Made by a program: the position numbers and the translations under genes
Assembly (NCBI RefSeq): GCF_038806765.1
Contig: NZ_CP152389.1
Location: forward strand, 1,860,001 to 1,924,000
Length of the DNA stretch: 64,000 nt
Direction: 5' to 3'
From: Mucilaginibacter sp. CSA2-8R
GTDB lineage: Bacteria > Bacteroidota > Bacteroidia > Sphingobacteriales > Sphingobacteriaceae
Shown: positions 36,959 to 46,764 of the stretch, piece after piece
How the letters are laid out: each line of letters begins with the position of its first letter
Position numbering within the stretch: position 1 is the first letter of the stretch
Notes under the pieces: generated by a model
The model's input: the letters and a program-made list of their open reading frames with translations, nothing else
Told to the model about the DNA's origin: nothing
Database searches by the model: none

Positions 36959-39900
36959 ATGAGAAAAAAACTTACTTTATTAATTTCTTTTATTTTTATT
37001 GCCGCCAATATAGTACTGGCTCAAAGTCCTATTAAAGGCAAAGTAACAGATAAAGCCGGGCAGCCATTGGTTGGTGTATCAGTGAAAGTGCAAGGCACCA
37101 GTACCGGCAGTGTTACCGATGTTAACGGTAACTATATTATTAACACACAGCCTAATGCTACTTTAATAGCAACTTATGTTGGTTACGCTACTCAAACCGT
37201 AGGCATAGGCGGGCAGAGCGTGGTAAACATTACCATGACTGAAGAAACTACTAACTTAAATGATGTAGTAGTAGTAGGTTTTGGTACGCAGAAAAAGAGT
37301 GTTGTTACAGGTGCCATCAGCCGGGTTAAAGCTAGTGATATTCAAGACCAACAAGTATTAAACGTTAACCAGGCACTACAGGGCCGTACTTCGGGTGTTA
37401 CTGTTGTTAATAGTTCTGGCGCGCCGGGCACTGGTGCACAAATACGCATTCGTGGTGTTAATTCTATTAATAACAGCGAGCCTTTGTATGTTGTCGATGG
37501 AGTTGTTATATTAAATGGTGGTATCGAAAACATCAACCCGAATGATATAGAGTCTTTTGAGGTGTTGAAAGATGCATCAGCTGCTATTTACGGTTCTCGT
37601 TCTTCAAACGGTGTTATTTTAGTAACCACTAAAAAAGGCAAATCAGGTGCACCTGTTTTAAATTACAACGGATACGCCGGATATCAAAATCCTATAACCA
37701 GAGCTAAAGTTACCAATGCCGAGCAATATGCTACTTTAAGAAATCAGGTAGCAGTAAACGATGGTACTGCCTTGCCTTATGCCAATCCGGCATCATTGGG
37801 AGCCGGTACAAACTGGCAGGATGTTATTTTTAATAAAAGTGCATTTATACAAAACCATAGTTTAAGTATACAGTCTGGTACCGAAAAAACAACCAGTTAT
37901 ATTTCGTTCTCTTATTTAGACCAAAAAGGAACCATATTTCCTGATATTTCAAATTACAAGCGTTACAATTTCGTAGCTAACAACAGTGCTAAGCTTAAAA
38001 AATGGTTAACCATAGGCGAAAACTTTAGCTACGTTTATAACAGAAATCAAAGTAATTTTAACACCAACAGTGAGTTTGGTGGTCCATTAAGTTCTGCCCT
38101 AAATCTTGATCCAACTACGCCTGTATTGTACACTGGTAGCACAGCCGGAACCGTTTATGAAACAAGACCGGTAATACGTGATGCCAATGGTGTGCCTTAC
38201 AGCATATCACAAAATGTTGGACAAGAAATGTCGAACCCGTTAGCTTATTTAGAAACTCAACGCGGTAATTACGGTTGGTCACATAACATACTGGGTAATG
38301 CTTATGTAGAAATTGAGCCAATCACCGGATTAAAATTCAGGACTCAAATTAATGGTAAACAAGCATTTTTTGGCAGTCAGTCATACACTCCGCTTTATTA
38401 CTTAGGCACTCAGAATAACAACACAAGTAACCAAAGTGCTAACAGGGCAAGTAACCGTAACCTTACCTGGAACTGGGATAACACAGCTTCATATAGCCAT
38501 GCTTTCGGGTTACACAGCTTTACTGCTTTAGTAGGTACCAGTGCTTTTGAACAAGATGAGGTTGGCGTAAATGCTACTTATAACAACTTACCAGTAGCTA
38601 ATTATTCACAATTGTCGTTTAACTACGCTTTGCCTAATGCTAACAGAATAGGTGGCGCTTATGAATCTCAGCCTTACCATGTTTTCTCCTACTTCGGACG
38701 TTTGAATTACGATTATAACCAGAAGTATCTGTTCACAGGTATTGTTCGTCGTGATGGTTCGTCAAAGTTTGGATCAAATAATGTGTATGGTACTTTCCCT
38801 TCAGCACAAATTGGATGGGTTGCTACCAGAGAAGATTTCTTCCCCAAAAACTCGTTTGTTGACTTTTTCAAGCTGCGTGCCTCTTATGGTGTTATCGGTA
38901 ATGAGTTAGCTTTGGATACATTCCAGTATACATCGGTTGTTGGTGGTGGTAACAACTATGTATTTGGCAATGATCAGCTGTTTATTGGAAACAGCCCTAA
39001 CTCGCCTGCTAATCCTAACTTGAAATGGGAATCTACACATTCTACAGATATTGGGTTTGATGCTATCTTATTCAAGAATCTGAGTGTTACTGTAGATTTA
39101 TACAGAAAAGTTACCAAAGACATGCTGCAATTTGTACCACTGCCTGGATACGCCGGCTTTAACAGTGCATTGCGGGCCAACGTTGGTGATCTTGAGAACA
39201 AAGGTGTTGAGGTAGAGCTTAACTATACTAAGTCTTTCGGCGATCTGAAAATGAATTTTGGCGGTAACATTTCTTACAACCATAATCAGGTGACTAACTT
39301 AGGCGTTACTCCGTTTTTAGACGGTGGTAGCTTCCAAAACAGCAGCTATCCATTGTTCCGTACTCAAGCTGGTCAGCCTGTTAGTTCATTCTTTGGCTTC
39401 AAAACTTTAGGTGTGTTCCATTCACAAGCTGAAATTGATGCTTATACTGTAAATGGTAACAAAATTCAAGGCAATGCTAAGCCTGGAGATTTAAAATTCC
39501 AGGATACTAACGGTAACGGTACCATAGATGCAGCCGACCGTGTTTTCCTGGGCTCACAATTGCCTTCGTACACTTACGGTTTAAATGTAAGTGCAAATTA
39601 CAAAGGATTTGATTTTAAAATATTTGGACAAGGTGCGTGGGGTAATAAAATATACCAAGGATATCGTCGCTTAGATATTCAAAAAGCCAACTATCCGTTA
39701 GCTGCACTTAATGCATGGACACCAACCAACAGCAGCAGTAACTACCCTCGTTTAACTGATACCGATCCTAATAAAAACTTTGCTAATCCATCAGATTTTT
39801 ATCTGCAAAGTGGTGCCTATTTCCGCATCAAAACCGCACAAATAGGTTACAGCATTCCTAAGAGTGTATTAAGCAAAGTTGATATTCAACGTGTGAGATT

Positions 39901-40033
39901 TTATTTAAGCAGCAACAACTTAGCAACTATCACCAAATATAATGGCTTCGATCCTGAAATTGTTGGTGGTGTAGACAGAGGTTTGTATCCGCAGTCACGC
40001 TCGTTCTTATTAGGATTAGATATCACATTTTAA
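36959..40033 (+). CDS. SusC-like TonB-linked outer-membrane transporter
   Basis: The 1024-residue protein has a signal peptide (to about residue 21, ...NIVLAQ), a carboxypeptidase-regulatory-like domain (about 25-100: GKVTDKAGQPLVGVSVKVQG), the plug with FGTQKKS, RIRGVNS and PLYVVDG motifs, and a large barrel ending in GLDITF. It imports oligosaccharides over the outer membrane together with the SusD-like lipoprotein encoded 23 bases later. The following GH16, GH30 and GH5 genes suggest beta-glucan oligosaccharides. The long leader with repeats and hairpin suggests inducible control. No HTCS regulator or ECF sigma/anti-sigma pair lies next to it. Confidence 0.93.
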   Translation: MRKKLTLLISFIFIAANIVLAQSPIKGKVTDKAGQPLVGVSVKVQGTSTGSVTDVNGNYIINTQPNATLIATYVGYATQTVGIGGQSVVNITMTEETTNLNDVVVVGFGTQKKSVVTGAISRVKASDIQDQQVLNVNQALQGRTSGVTVVNSSGAPGTGAQIRIRGVNSINNSEPLYVVDGVVILNGGIENINPNDIESFEVLKDASAAIYGSRSSNGVILVTTKKGKSGAPVLNYNGYAGYQNPITRAKVTNAEQYATLRNQVAVNDGTALPYANPASLGAGTNWQDVIFNKSAFIQNHSLSIQSGTEKTTSYISFSYLDQKGTIFPDISNYKRYNFVANNSAKLKKWLTIGENFSYVYNRNQSNFNTNSEFGGPLSSALNLDPTTPVLYTGSTAGTVYETRPVIRDANGVPYSISQNVGQEMSNPLAYLETQRGNYGWSHNILGNAYVEIEPITGLKFRTQINGKQAFFGSQSYTPLYYLGTQNNNTSNQSANRASNRNLTWNWDNTASYSHAFGLHSFTALVGTSAFEQDEVGVNATYNNLPVANYSQLSFNYALPNANRIGGAYESQPYHVFSYFGRLNYDYNQKYLFTGIVRRDGSSKFGSNNVYGTFPSAQIGWVATREDFFPKNSFVDFFKLRASYGVIGNELALDTFQYTSVVGGGNNYVFGNDQLFIGNSPNSPANPNLKWESTHSTDIGFDAILFKNLSVTVDLYRKVTKDMLQFVPLPGYAGFNSALRANVGDLENKGVEVELNYTKSFGDLKMNFGGNISYNHNQVTNLGVTPFLDGGSFQNSSYPLFRTQAGQPVSSFFGFKTLGVFHSQAEIDAYTVNGNKIQGNAKPGDLKFQDTNGNGTIDAADRVFLGSQLPSYTYGLNVSANYKGFDFKIFGQGAWGNKIYQGYRRLDIQKANYPLAALNAWTPTNSSSNYPRLTDTDPNKNFANPSDFYLQSGAYFRIKTAQIGYSIPKSVLSKVDIQRVRFYLSSNNLATITKYNGFDPEIVGGVDRGLYPQSRSFLLGLDITF

Positions 40034-40056
40034 TCGCAAACTTTAATTCATTTTTT

Positions 40057-41568
40057 ATGAAAAGAAAATATTTAAACTACAGTGCCGCCATATTGCTAAT
40101 TAGCATCGCAGGCTTTGTATCTTGTAAAAAATCATTTCTTGAGCTTCAGCCAGCCGGGCAGTCGCTTGAATCCAATTATTACTCAAACTCTGCTGAAGCT
40201 TTTAGTGGTTTGGTAGCGGCTTACGATCCTTTAGTTACAGAAACAGGAGGTTTAGATAATACTTACTCAGGCCCATTGGGTCCTTTAAACTCAGCATCAG
40301 ATGATTGCTTTGCCGGTGGTGGCGGCAATTCAGATGTGCCGCAATGGCAAAACTGGAATACTTATACTTTAACACCAGCTTCTGGGCCACAAGGCGGCTT
40401 TTGGGGTAATAATTTTAGAGGTGTAAGCCGTGCTAATATTATTTTGTCTAAACTGCCTAACGTTCCGGGGTTGAGTGATGCCGATAAAAAACGTTATACA
40501 GCAGAAGCAAGATTTTTGAGAGGACACTACTATTTTGATTTAGTACGTTTATTTAAAAATGTGCCTTTGTTTACAGCACCTTTATCGCCCGATGAGGTTT
40601 ATAATCAACCTCAGGCTACCTCTGACGCTGTATATGCACAAATAGAATCTGATTTGAATGCAGCTATAGCTGATTTACCTACTACTGTTGCTGCAAGTGA
40701 GAACGGCCGCGCTACAAAACCGGCTGCTATTGCTCTTTTGGGCAAAGTGTTACTGTACGAAAAGAAATGGACTGCCGCCGCTACGCAATTTGCGTTAGTA
40801 AACGGAACGCCAGGTTCGGCCGGGCCATTTAACCATAAGTTGTTAACCAATTTTGGCGCTATATTCAGCCCTGAAAATAAGTTTAACAGCGAGTCAATTT
40901 TTGAGATCGTTCATACCGGTTCTCAAAGCTATAGCTGGAATAATTGGAATCAATTTAAATCCAATGTTTACGTACAAATGGTTGGTGCCCGCGGATATAA
41001 CGGACCTGTATACTGGGGAGGCTGGGGTTTTAACCCAATCACTACACAATTAGTTACAGCCATGAAAGGCGATCCGCGTTATGGTTACACTATTGTAAAC
41101 ATGGATAGCTTAGCTAAAGTAACTAAAAGCAACTACGAAAACAGCTATCAAGGCACAGGTTACCATATCCAAAAGTTTGCGCCATTACTTAAATATAAAG
41201 CAGCAACAGGTACTACCGAACTTAATTTTCCAAACGATTACATTGAAATTCGTTTGGCTGATACTTACCTTATGGAAGCAGAGGCTTTAGTTCAGGGTGG
41301 TGGCGATGTCAGCCGTGCTTCAGCGTTGTTAAATGCGGTTAGAGCTCGGGTTGGTTTAGCAACTGTTCCGGCTACGTTAGATAACATTTATAATGAACGC
41401 CGTTTAGAGTTGGCAACCGAAGGACATCGCTGGTTTGATTTGGTTAGAACTGGTAGGGCAGCTACTGCTTTAAGCTTCAAAGGGTTTAAAACAGGTGTGC
41501 ACGAAATTTTACCAATACCGCTAAATGAGTTAAGCAATACCAAATTGGTTCAAAACCCAGGTTATTAA
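40057..41568 (+). CDS. SusD/RagB-family substrate-binding lipoprotein
   Basis: The 503-residue surface lipoprotein has a lipobox at about residue 23 (FVSCKKSF). The helical SusD fold is shown by TPR-like segments (EARFLRGHYYFDLVRLFKNVPLF) and the C-terminal NERRLELATEGHRWFDLVRTGRA signature. It caps the SusC barrel and binds the glycan. A hairpin terminator-like element follows (41585-41613), probably lowering expression of the enzymes relative to susCD. Confidence 0.93.
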   Translation: MKRKYLNYSAAILLISIAGFVSCKKSFLELQPAGQSLESNYYSNSAEAFSGLVAAYDPLVTETGGLDNTYSGPLGPLNSASDDCFAGGGGNSDVPQWQNWNTYTLTPASGPQGGFWGNNFRGVSRANIILSKLPNVPGLSDADKKRYTAEARFLRGHYYFDLVRLFKNVPLFTAPLSPDEVYNQPQATSDAVYAQIESDLNAAIADLPTTVAASENGRATKPAAIALLGKVLLYEKKWTAAATQFALVNGTPGSAGPFNHKLLTNFGAIFSPENKFNSESIFEIVHTGSQSYSWNNWNQFKSNVYVQMVGARGYNGPVYWGGWGFNPITTQLVTAMKGDPRYGYTIVNMDSLAKVTKSNYENSYQGTGYHIQKFAPLLKYKAATGTTELNFPNDYIEIRLADTYLMEAEALVQGGGDVSRASALLNAVRARVGLATVPATLDNIYNERRLELATEGHRWFDLVRTGRAATALSFKGFKTGVHEILPIPLNELSNTKLVQNPGY

Positions 41569-41584
41569 TTCTTAATGATATGGA

Positions 41585-41613
41585 GGCAGCCGGAAACACG
41601 GGCTGCCTTTTTT
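41585..41613 (+). terminator. Intra-operon hairpin after susD
   Basis: GGCAGCC (41585-41591) and GGCTGCC (41601-41607) form a perfect 7-base GC-rich stem with a 9-base loop and six T (41608-41613). It has the form of an intrinsic terminator but lies only 14 bases before the GH16 start, suggesting partial termination between susCD and the enzymes. Confidence 0.7.
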
Positions 41614-41626
41614 ACTCAATCACTTT

Positions 41627-42478
41627 ATGCGATTATATGTTAACATAAGTACTATACTGTTCCTTGCTCTTTTTTCATGTTCGGGCAAAGGCGATGATGC
41701 CACGCCTTACATCTCTATGCCAACTCCGCCAGTAGATAAGGGCTGGTCTTTTGAAAGTGCTGCTTTCTGGCAGGATGAATTTAACTACACCGGTAAACCT
41801 GATAGCACCAAGTGGGGATATGATGTTGGTGGCAGCGGTTGGGGTAACAACGAGTTGCAGTATTACACCAATAGCGCCAACAACGCCAGTGTAGCCGGCG
41901 GAAAGCTAAGCATTACCTTGCGTAAAGAAGATTTTGGCGGCCGCAGTTACACGTCGGCCAGGCTGGTTACCCGTGACAAATTCGACTTTTTATATGGCCG
42001 GGTCGAAATTAAAGCCAAGTTACCCGGCGGTAAGGGTACATGGCCTGCTTTGTGGACCTTGCCCACTGATTATGCCTACGGCAACTGGCCATCATCGGGC
42101 GAGTTTGATATTATGGAACATGTAGGCTATGATCCCAATGTGATTCACGTAAGCGCACATACCGAAAAATATAACTTTAAGCTTAATAATGGCAAAACTG
42201 GTATCCGTACTATTGATAATGTAACTACACAATATCATTTATACCGGATGGACTGGACCCCTTATTCCATCAAAGGCTATGTAGATGACGTTTTGCTGTT
42301 AGAGTACGTAAATGACGGATCTGGGTCAACCGAGTGGCCTTTTGATAAGCGCTTTCACTTGCTCTTCAATATTGCCTTTGGAGGCGATTGGGGAGGAGCC
42401 CATGGCCTGGATACCAATATTTTTCCGGCCACGATGGATGTTGACTACGTTCGCTATTATAAAATGATTGACAAGTAA
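41627..42478 (+). CDS. GH16 endo-beta-glucanase (laminarinase-like), lipoprotein
   Basis: The 283-residue lipoprotein is anchored at Cys18 (LFSC). The GH16 beta-jelly-roll carries the signature SSGEFDIMEHVG with nucleophile Glu159, Asp161 and acid/base Glu164. GWGNNELQYYT and PALWTLP are typical of the beta-1,3-glucanase (laminarinase) group. It should cut beta-1,3-glucan at the cell surface to oligosaccharides for SusCD. It is the first enzyme gene of the operon and ends 19 bases before the first GH30 gene. Confidence 0.92.
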   Translation: MRLYVNISTILFLALFSCSGKGDDATPYISMPTPPVDKGWSFESAAFWQDEFNYTGKPDSTKWGYDVGGSGWGNNELQYYTNSANNASVAGGKLSITLRKEDFGGRSYTSARLVTRDKFDFLYGRVEIKAKLPGGKGTWPALWTLPTDYAYGNWPSSGEFDIMEHVGYDPNVIHVSAHTEKYNFKLNNGKTGIRTIDNVTTQYHLYRMDWTPYSIKGYVDDVLLLEYVNDGSGSTEWPFDKRFHLLFNIAFGGDWGGAHGLDTNIFPATMDVDYVRYYKMIDK

Positions 42479-42497
42479 TTTACCGATAAACTTATTT

Positions 42498-43961
42498 ATG
42501 TACCGTCCAAATATTCTGTTTAAGGCATTGCTGCCCAGCCTGGCAGCCGTATTATTAATTAACTGCAGTTCAAAAAAAGCAGATAATGTAGTGCCCGAGG
42601 TAATTACGCCAACGGTGCCCACAACACCGGTAAAAACCGACGTTGATTTCTGGCTAACTACGTCAGACCAGTCAGTGCTTTTTAAGCAGCAAAACCTGGC
42701 ACTTAACTTTAATACCAGTGCCAATCAAAACTCAACCATTGAAGTAGATACTACGCAAGCCTACCAAAGTATTGACGGTTTTGGGTTTACTTTAACCGGC
42801 GGTAGTGCTACGCTGATCAACCAGTTAGCTGCCACCGATAAGGATAATATGTTAAAAGAGCTTTTTGGTACCGATAACGGTAACATTGGTATCAGTTACC
42901 TGCGCATCAGTATAGGTGCATCTGACCTGGATGCTACCACTTTCACTTATGATGAGGTAACTAACACCACTACTGATACCGATCTAAAAAACTTTAGTAT
43001 TGATAAAGACAGAACTGATTTGATACCAGTGCTGAAAAAAATATTGGCTATCAATCCGTCAATCAAAATACTAGCCTGCCCATGGACAGCGCCTACCTGG
43101 ATGAAAACTAACAACAGTTACCGGGGCGGCAGCTTAAAACCAGAGTATTATGATGTTTATGCCAAATACTTTGTAAAATACATCCAGGCTATGAAAGCCG
43201 AAGGCATTACCATTGATGCCATAACACCGCAAAACGAACCTTTAAACCCCGATAATACGCCGGCCATGGTAATGCAGCCCGGAGAGCAGACTACCTTTAT
43301 TAAAGCCAACTTAGGTCCGCAGTTTAAAGCCGCCGGTTTAAATACCAAAATTATTTGTTACGATCACAATACCGATCGTACAGACTATCCATTGAGTATA
43401 TTGGCTGATGCTGCGGCAAACCCTTATGTAGATGGTTCGGCTTTTCACCTGTATATTGGTTCTATTGATGCGCTTACGCCGGTCCATAATGCTTATCCTA
43501 ACAAAAATATTTACTTCACCGAGCAATACACAGCCTCCAACGGCGAGTTTGGCGGAGACCTGCAATGGCATGTAAAAAATCTGATTATTGGTGCTACCCG
43601 TAACTGGAGCCGTAACGTGCTGGAGTGGAACTTGGCGGCCGATCCTAATTACGGCCCTCATACCAACGGCGGCTGCACTACCTGCAAAGGCGCTTTAACC
43701 GTAGGTACCAGTGTTAGCCGTAATGTATCTTATTACATTATTGCACATGCCTCCAAGTTTGTAAGACCCGGTGCCGTGCGTATTGCTTCAAATATCACCG
43801 GTAACTTACAAAATGTTGCATTTAAAAATACCGACGGTAAAAAGGTATTGGTGGTGTTAAACACCGGTAATACATCTCAAACATTTAACATCAAATTTAA
43901 GGGTAGGCAGGTAAGCCCCACCTTGGCTGGCGGTGCTGTAGGCACTTTTGTCTGGCAATAA
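42498..43961 (+). CDS. GH30 beta-glucanase, lipoprotein
   Basis: The start is the ATG at 42498, not the upstream TTG at 42468, as the lipoprotein signal (LLINCSS, Cys23) follows. The 487-residue GH30 enzyme has acid/base Glu247 (ITPQNEP) and nucleophile Glu342 (IYFTEQY), plus GFGFTLTGGSA in the first strand and a C-terminal beta-sandwich. GH30 members of this type include endo-beta-1,6-glucanases and glucosylceramidases. Next to GH16 and GH3 genes, beta-1,6-glucan or branched beta-glucan is the likely substrate. It is followed by a second, distinct GH30 gene. Confidence 0.88.
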   Translation: MYRPNILFKALLPSLAAVLLINCSSKKADNVVPEVITPTVPTTPVKTDVDFWLTTSDQSVLFKQQNLALNFNTSANQNSTIEVDTTQAYQSIDGFGFTLTGGSATLINQLAATDKDNMLKELFGTDNGNIGISYLRISIGASDLDATTFTYDEVTNTTTDTDLKNFSIDKDRTDLIPVLKKILAINPSIKILACPWTAPTWMKTNNSYRGGSLKPEYYDVYAKYFVKYIQAMKAEGITIDAITPQNEPLNPDNTPAMVMQPGEQTTFIKANLGPQFKAAGLNTKIICYDHNTDRTDYPLSILADAAANPYVDGSAFHLYIGSIDALTPVHNAYPNKNIYFTEQYTASNGEFGGDLQWHVKNLIIGATRNWSRNVLEWNLAADPNYGPHTNGGCTTCKGALTVGTSVSRNVSYYIIAHASKFVRPGAVRIASNITGNLQNVAFKNTDGKKVLVVLNTGNTSQTFNIKFKGRQVSPTLAGGAVGTFVWQ

Positions 43962-43977
43962 TAAAAGTTAACAAACC

Positions 43978-45429
43978 ATGAAAATAAGCTCTTTAACCTT
44001 GGCCTTACTGGCCATATGCAGCGGCCTGGGCTATGCGCAAACTACGGTTAACAAAAATAGCGCTAATAGTAAACAAGTAAAGGTTTACACTACTGCACAA
44101 AATACAAATTATCGCCTTGCCGAAACCGGAACACTTGATTTTCATGATCATAATCAGCCGGTAGAAACTGAAGTGAGCATTTTTGTAGACCCGGACAAAA
44201 GATTTCAAACCTTGGTGGGTATAGGCGGGGCACTTACCGATGCCTCTGCCGAGGTGTTTGCAAAGATGACCAAGGCACAACAACAAGAATTTTTAGCGGC
44301 CTACTATAGCCCGCAAAAAGGCATAGGCTATACCATGGCCCGTACTAACATTGCCAGCTGCGATTTTTCGAGCGGGAGTTATGGGTATATAGCTGATAAT
44401 GATGCTGAGTTAAAAACCTTTAATGTCGACCACGATAAGAAGTACCGAATTCCGTTTATCAAAGCTGCAATTAGCGCAGCAGGCGGTAAGCTGCCTATGC
44501 TGGTTTCAGTATGGTCGCCGCCAGCTTGGATGAAGGATAACCGTAGCCTGGTAGGCGGCGGTAAATTGTTGCCGCAGTACCGCCAGGCCTGGGCCAATCA
44601 TTACATTAAATTTATTAAGGCTTATGAGGCGCTTGATATACCCGTTTGGGGCCTGAGCGTACAAAACGAGCCAATGGCAAAGCAAACCTGGGAGTCTTGT
44701 ATCTATACTGCCGAAGAAGAGCGCGATTTTATAAAACAATACCTGGGGCCAACATTAGCCAAACAGGGCCTAAGCAGTAAAAAGCTGATTGCCTGGGACC
44801 ATAACCGCGATTTAATGTACCAGCGTGCCAGTACCGTGCTGGAAGATAAAGATGCTGCCAAATATGTTTGGGGAATAGGTTTTCACTGGTACGAAACCTG
44901 GACTGGCGGAAGCATGCGTTTTGATAATTTGAAGATGGTGGGTGAGGCTTTTCCGGACAAACACCTGATGTTTACCGAAGGTTGTATTGAGAAATTTAAT
45001 TTAGACAGCGTAAACAACTGGGCTTTGGGCGAACGTTACGGTAATTCATTAATTAACGATTTCAATAACGGCATGGCTGCTTACACGGATTGGAATGTAT
45101 TATTAGACGAGCAGGGGGGGCCTAATCATGTTGGTAATTTTTGCTTTGCACCGGTGCATTATAATACCAAAACTAAGCAGTTGATTTACACTAACATGTA
45201 CTATTACCTTGGGCATTTCTCTAAATTTATTAAGCCCGGTGCCCGCAGAATCATCAGCTCATCGAGCCGTGATGTGCTGCAATCTACCGCTTTCGAAAAT
45301 ACCGATGGTTCGATTGCTGTAGTGGTAATGAACAAGTCGGACAAAAAGCAGCTTTACAGCTTATGGATTAAAGGAAAAATTGCGCAAACTACCAGCTTGC
45401 CGCATTCTATCAGTACTTTGGTACTTTAG
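43978..45429 (+). CDS. GH30 beta-glucanase/beta-glucosidase, periplasmic
   Basis: The 483-residue protein has a signal peptide (MKISSLTLALLAICSGLGYAQ) and no lipobox. Acid/base Glu231 (LSVQNEPMAKQTWESC) and nucleophile Glu334 (LMFTEGC) are in place. GFHWYETW and WNVLLDEQGGPNH match glucosylceramidase-like GH30 enzymes. It differs from the lipid-anchored GH30 just before it, so the two may split the work between surface and periplasm. Gaps are 16 bases upstream and 8 downstream. Confidence 0.88.
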   Translation: MKISSLTLALLAICSGLGYAQTTVNKNSANSKQVKVYTTAQNTNYRLAETGTLDFHDHNQPVETEVSIFVDPDKRFQTLVGIGGALTDASAEVFAKMTKAQQQEFLAAYYSPQKGIGYTMARTNIASCDFSSGSYGYIADNDAELKTFNVDHDKKYRIPFIKAAISAAGGKLPMLVSVWSPPAWMKDNRSLVGGGKLLPQYRQAWANHYIKFIKAYEALDIPVWGLSVQNEPMAKQTWESCIYTAEEERDFIKQYLGPTLAKQGLSSKKLIAWDHNRDLMYQRASTVLEDKDAAKYVWGIGFHWYETWTGGSMRFDNLKMVGEAFPDKHLMFTEGCIEKFNLDSVNNWALGERYGNSLINDFNNGMAAYTDWNVLLDEQGGPNHVGNFCFAPVHYNTKTKQLIYTNMYYYLGHFSKFIKPGARRIISSSSRDVLQSTAFENTDGSIAVVVMNKSDKKQLYSLWIKGKIAQTTSLPHSISTLVL

Positions 45430-45437
45430 CAGGCTAT

Positions 45438-46703
45438 ATGGGGCAAAAGTCGGTAATAAAAAGATGGACGATAATGATGGGCATTTTTATAGTGCCCATT
45501 GCACTTATTTTGTCGCAATGTATCAGTAACACACCTGCCGAAAGCGCCGATGCCCGAGGCAATGTTTATGCAGGTTCGGCCAGTTGTATCAAGTGCCATA
45601 AATCGATCTATAACAACTATTTGCACACGGCCCACTATCAAACCAGCCGTGCCGCATCGGCAGATAACGTGCATGGTAGTTTTACCGAAGGTGCCAATGT
45701 ACTGCCGTTGAGCGATAGCGTAAAGGTGGTGATGAAGCATCAAGGTAAAACGTTGTACCAGGTAAAGTATGTTCATGATAAACCTGTCGAGAAGCATCCG
45801 TTTGATATTGTTTTTGGTGGTGTTAAAGCCGAAACGTACCTGTACTGGAAAAATAAGCAGGTATTACAACTCCCAGTATCCTACTACAATGCCATACACG
45901 CCTGGGGTAATAGCCCGGGTTATGAGGCCGGTTATGCCGATTTTAGCCGTGTAATTGGTACCCGGTGTTTTGAGTGCCATAGTTCGTACGCTAAAGAACT
46001 GCCACAGGTAACACAAAGTCTCAATCGTACCGTGGAGTTAGACCGCAAAGCCATGATTTTAAGCATTGATTGCGAACGCTGCCATGGTCCGGCCATTAAT
46101 CACGTTAATTACCACACAGAGTATCCCGGACAAAAAATAGCTAAGTACATAGCCAGATACAGCACCCTGTCCCGGGCGCAAAAAGTTGATATGTGCGGCG
46201 TTTGCCACTCCGGCAATAGCGGCACTATGTTAAAATCTACTTTTGCATTTAAACCTGGCGATACGCTGGCCAAATTTAAAGAAGCTGAATTTTACCACGC
46301 TGATACCAATCCGGATAAGTTAGATGTGCATGGTAACCAGGTGCAGTTGCTGCAAAGCAGTGCCTGTTTTGTTAAAAGTAAAATGGACTGTGCTACTTGC
46401 CATAACACGCACAATAACCAACGCGGCTTAACCGCATTGTTTACACAGCATTGTACCAATTGCCACAGCGAGGCTAAACATAATTTTTGCAAAATGGCTA
46501 ACCGGTTAAATAAAGCCACTTTAACGGCGCAATGTATTAATTGCCACATGCCACAAAAGCCATCAAGCGTAATTTCGGTACATAATAGCGGCAAAAGCAC
46601 TTTAGTGCCTTATGAAGTTCGTACGCACCGCATTGCCATTTATCCGCAAGAAACGCAAAAGATTGTGAACTGGTTTAAAAGCAATAAAATTGCAGCTCTT
46701 TAA
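45438..46703 (+). CDS. Seven-heme c-type cytochrome in the glucan operon
   Basis: The 421-residue protein has an N-terminal hydrophobic segment (about 11-28, MMGIFIVPIALILSQC), which could be a signal anchor or lipoprotein signal with Cys28. Seven CXXCH heme motifs are present, starting at Cys50, 177, 212, 253, 318, 339 and 366. The two extra Cys (310 and 351) and spaced His may serve as ligands. The general type is that of multiheme cytochromes of the c554/NrfA-like group. It sits between GH30 and GH5 genes with 8- and 61-base gaps, so it is expressed with the glucan enzymes. Its job there is unknown. Confidence 0.85.
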   Translation: MGQKSVIKRWTIMMGIFIVPIALILSQCISNTPAESADARGNVYAGSASCIKCHKSIYNNYLHTAHYQTSRAASADNVHGSFTEGANVLPLSDSVKVVMKHQGKTLYQVKYVHDKPVEKHPFDIVFGGVKAETYLYWKNKQVLQLPVSYYNAIHAWGNSPGYEAGYADFSRVIGTRCFECHSSYAKELPQVTQSLNRTVELDRKAMILSIDCERCHGPAINHVNYHTEYPGQKIAKYIARYSTLSRAQKVDMCGVCHSGNSGTMLKSTFAFKPGDTLAKFKEAEFYHADTNPDKLDVHGNQVQLLQSSACFVKSKMDCATCHNTHNNQRGLTALFTQHCTNCHSEAKHNFCKMANRLNKATLTAQCINCHMPQKPSSVISVHNSGKSTLVPYEVRTHRIAIYPQETQKIVNWFKSNKIAAL

Positions 46704-46764
46704 CAGTGTAAAGTTAAGGTGCTGTTTAATTAACAGAATTAATCAACATAGAACATTACTATCT

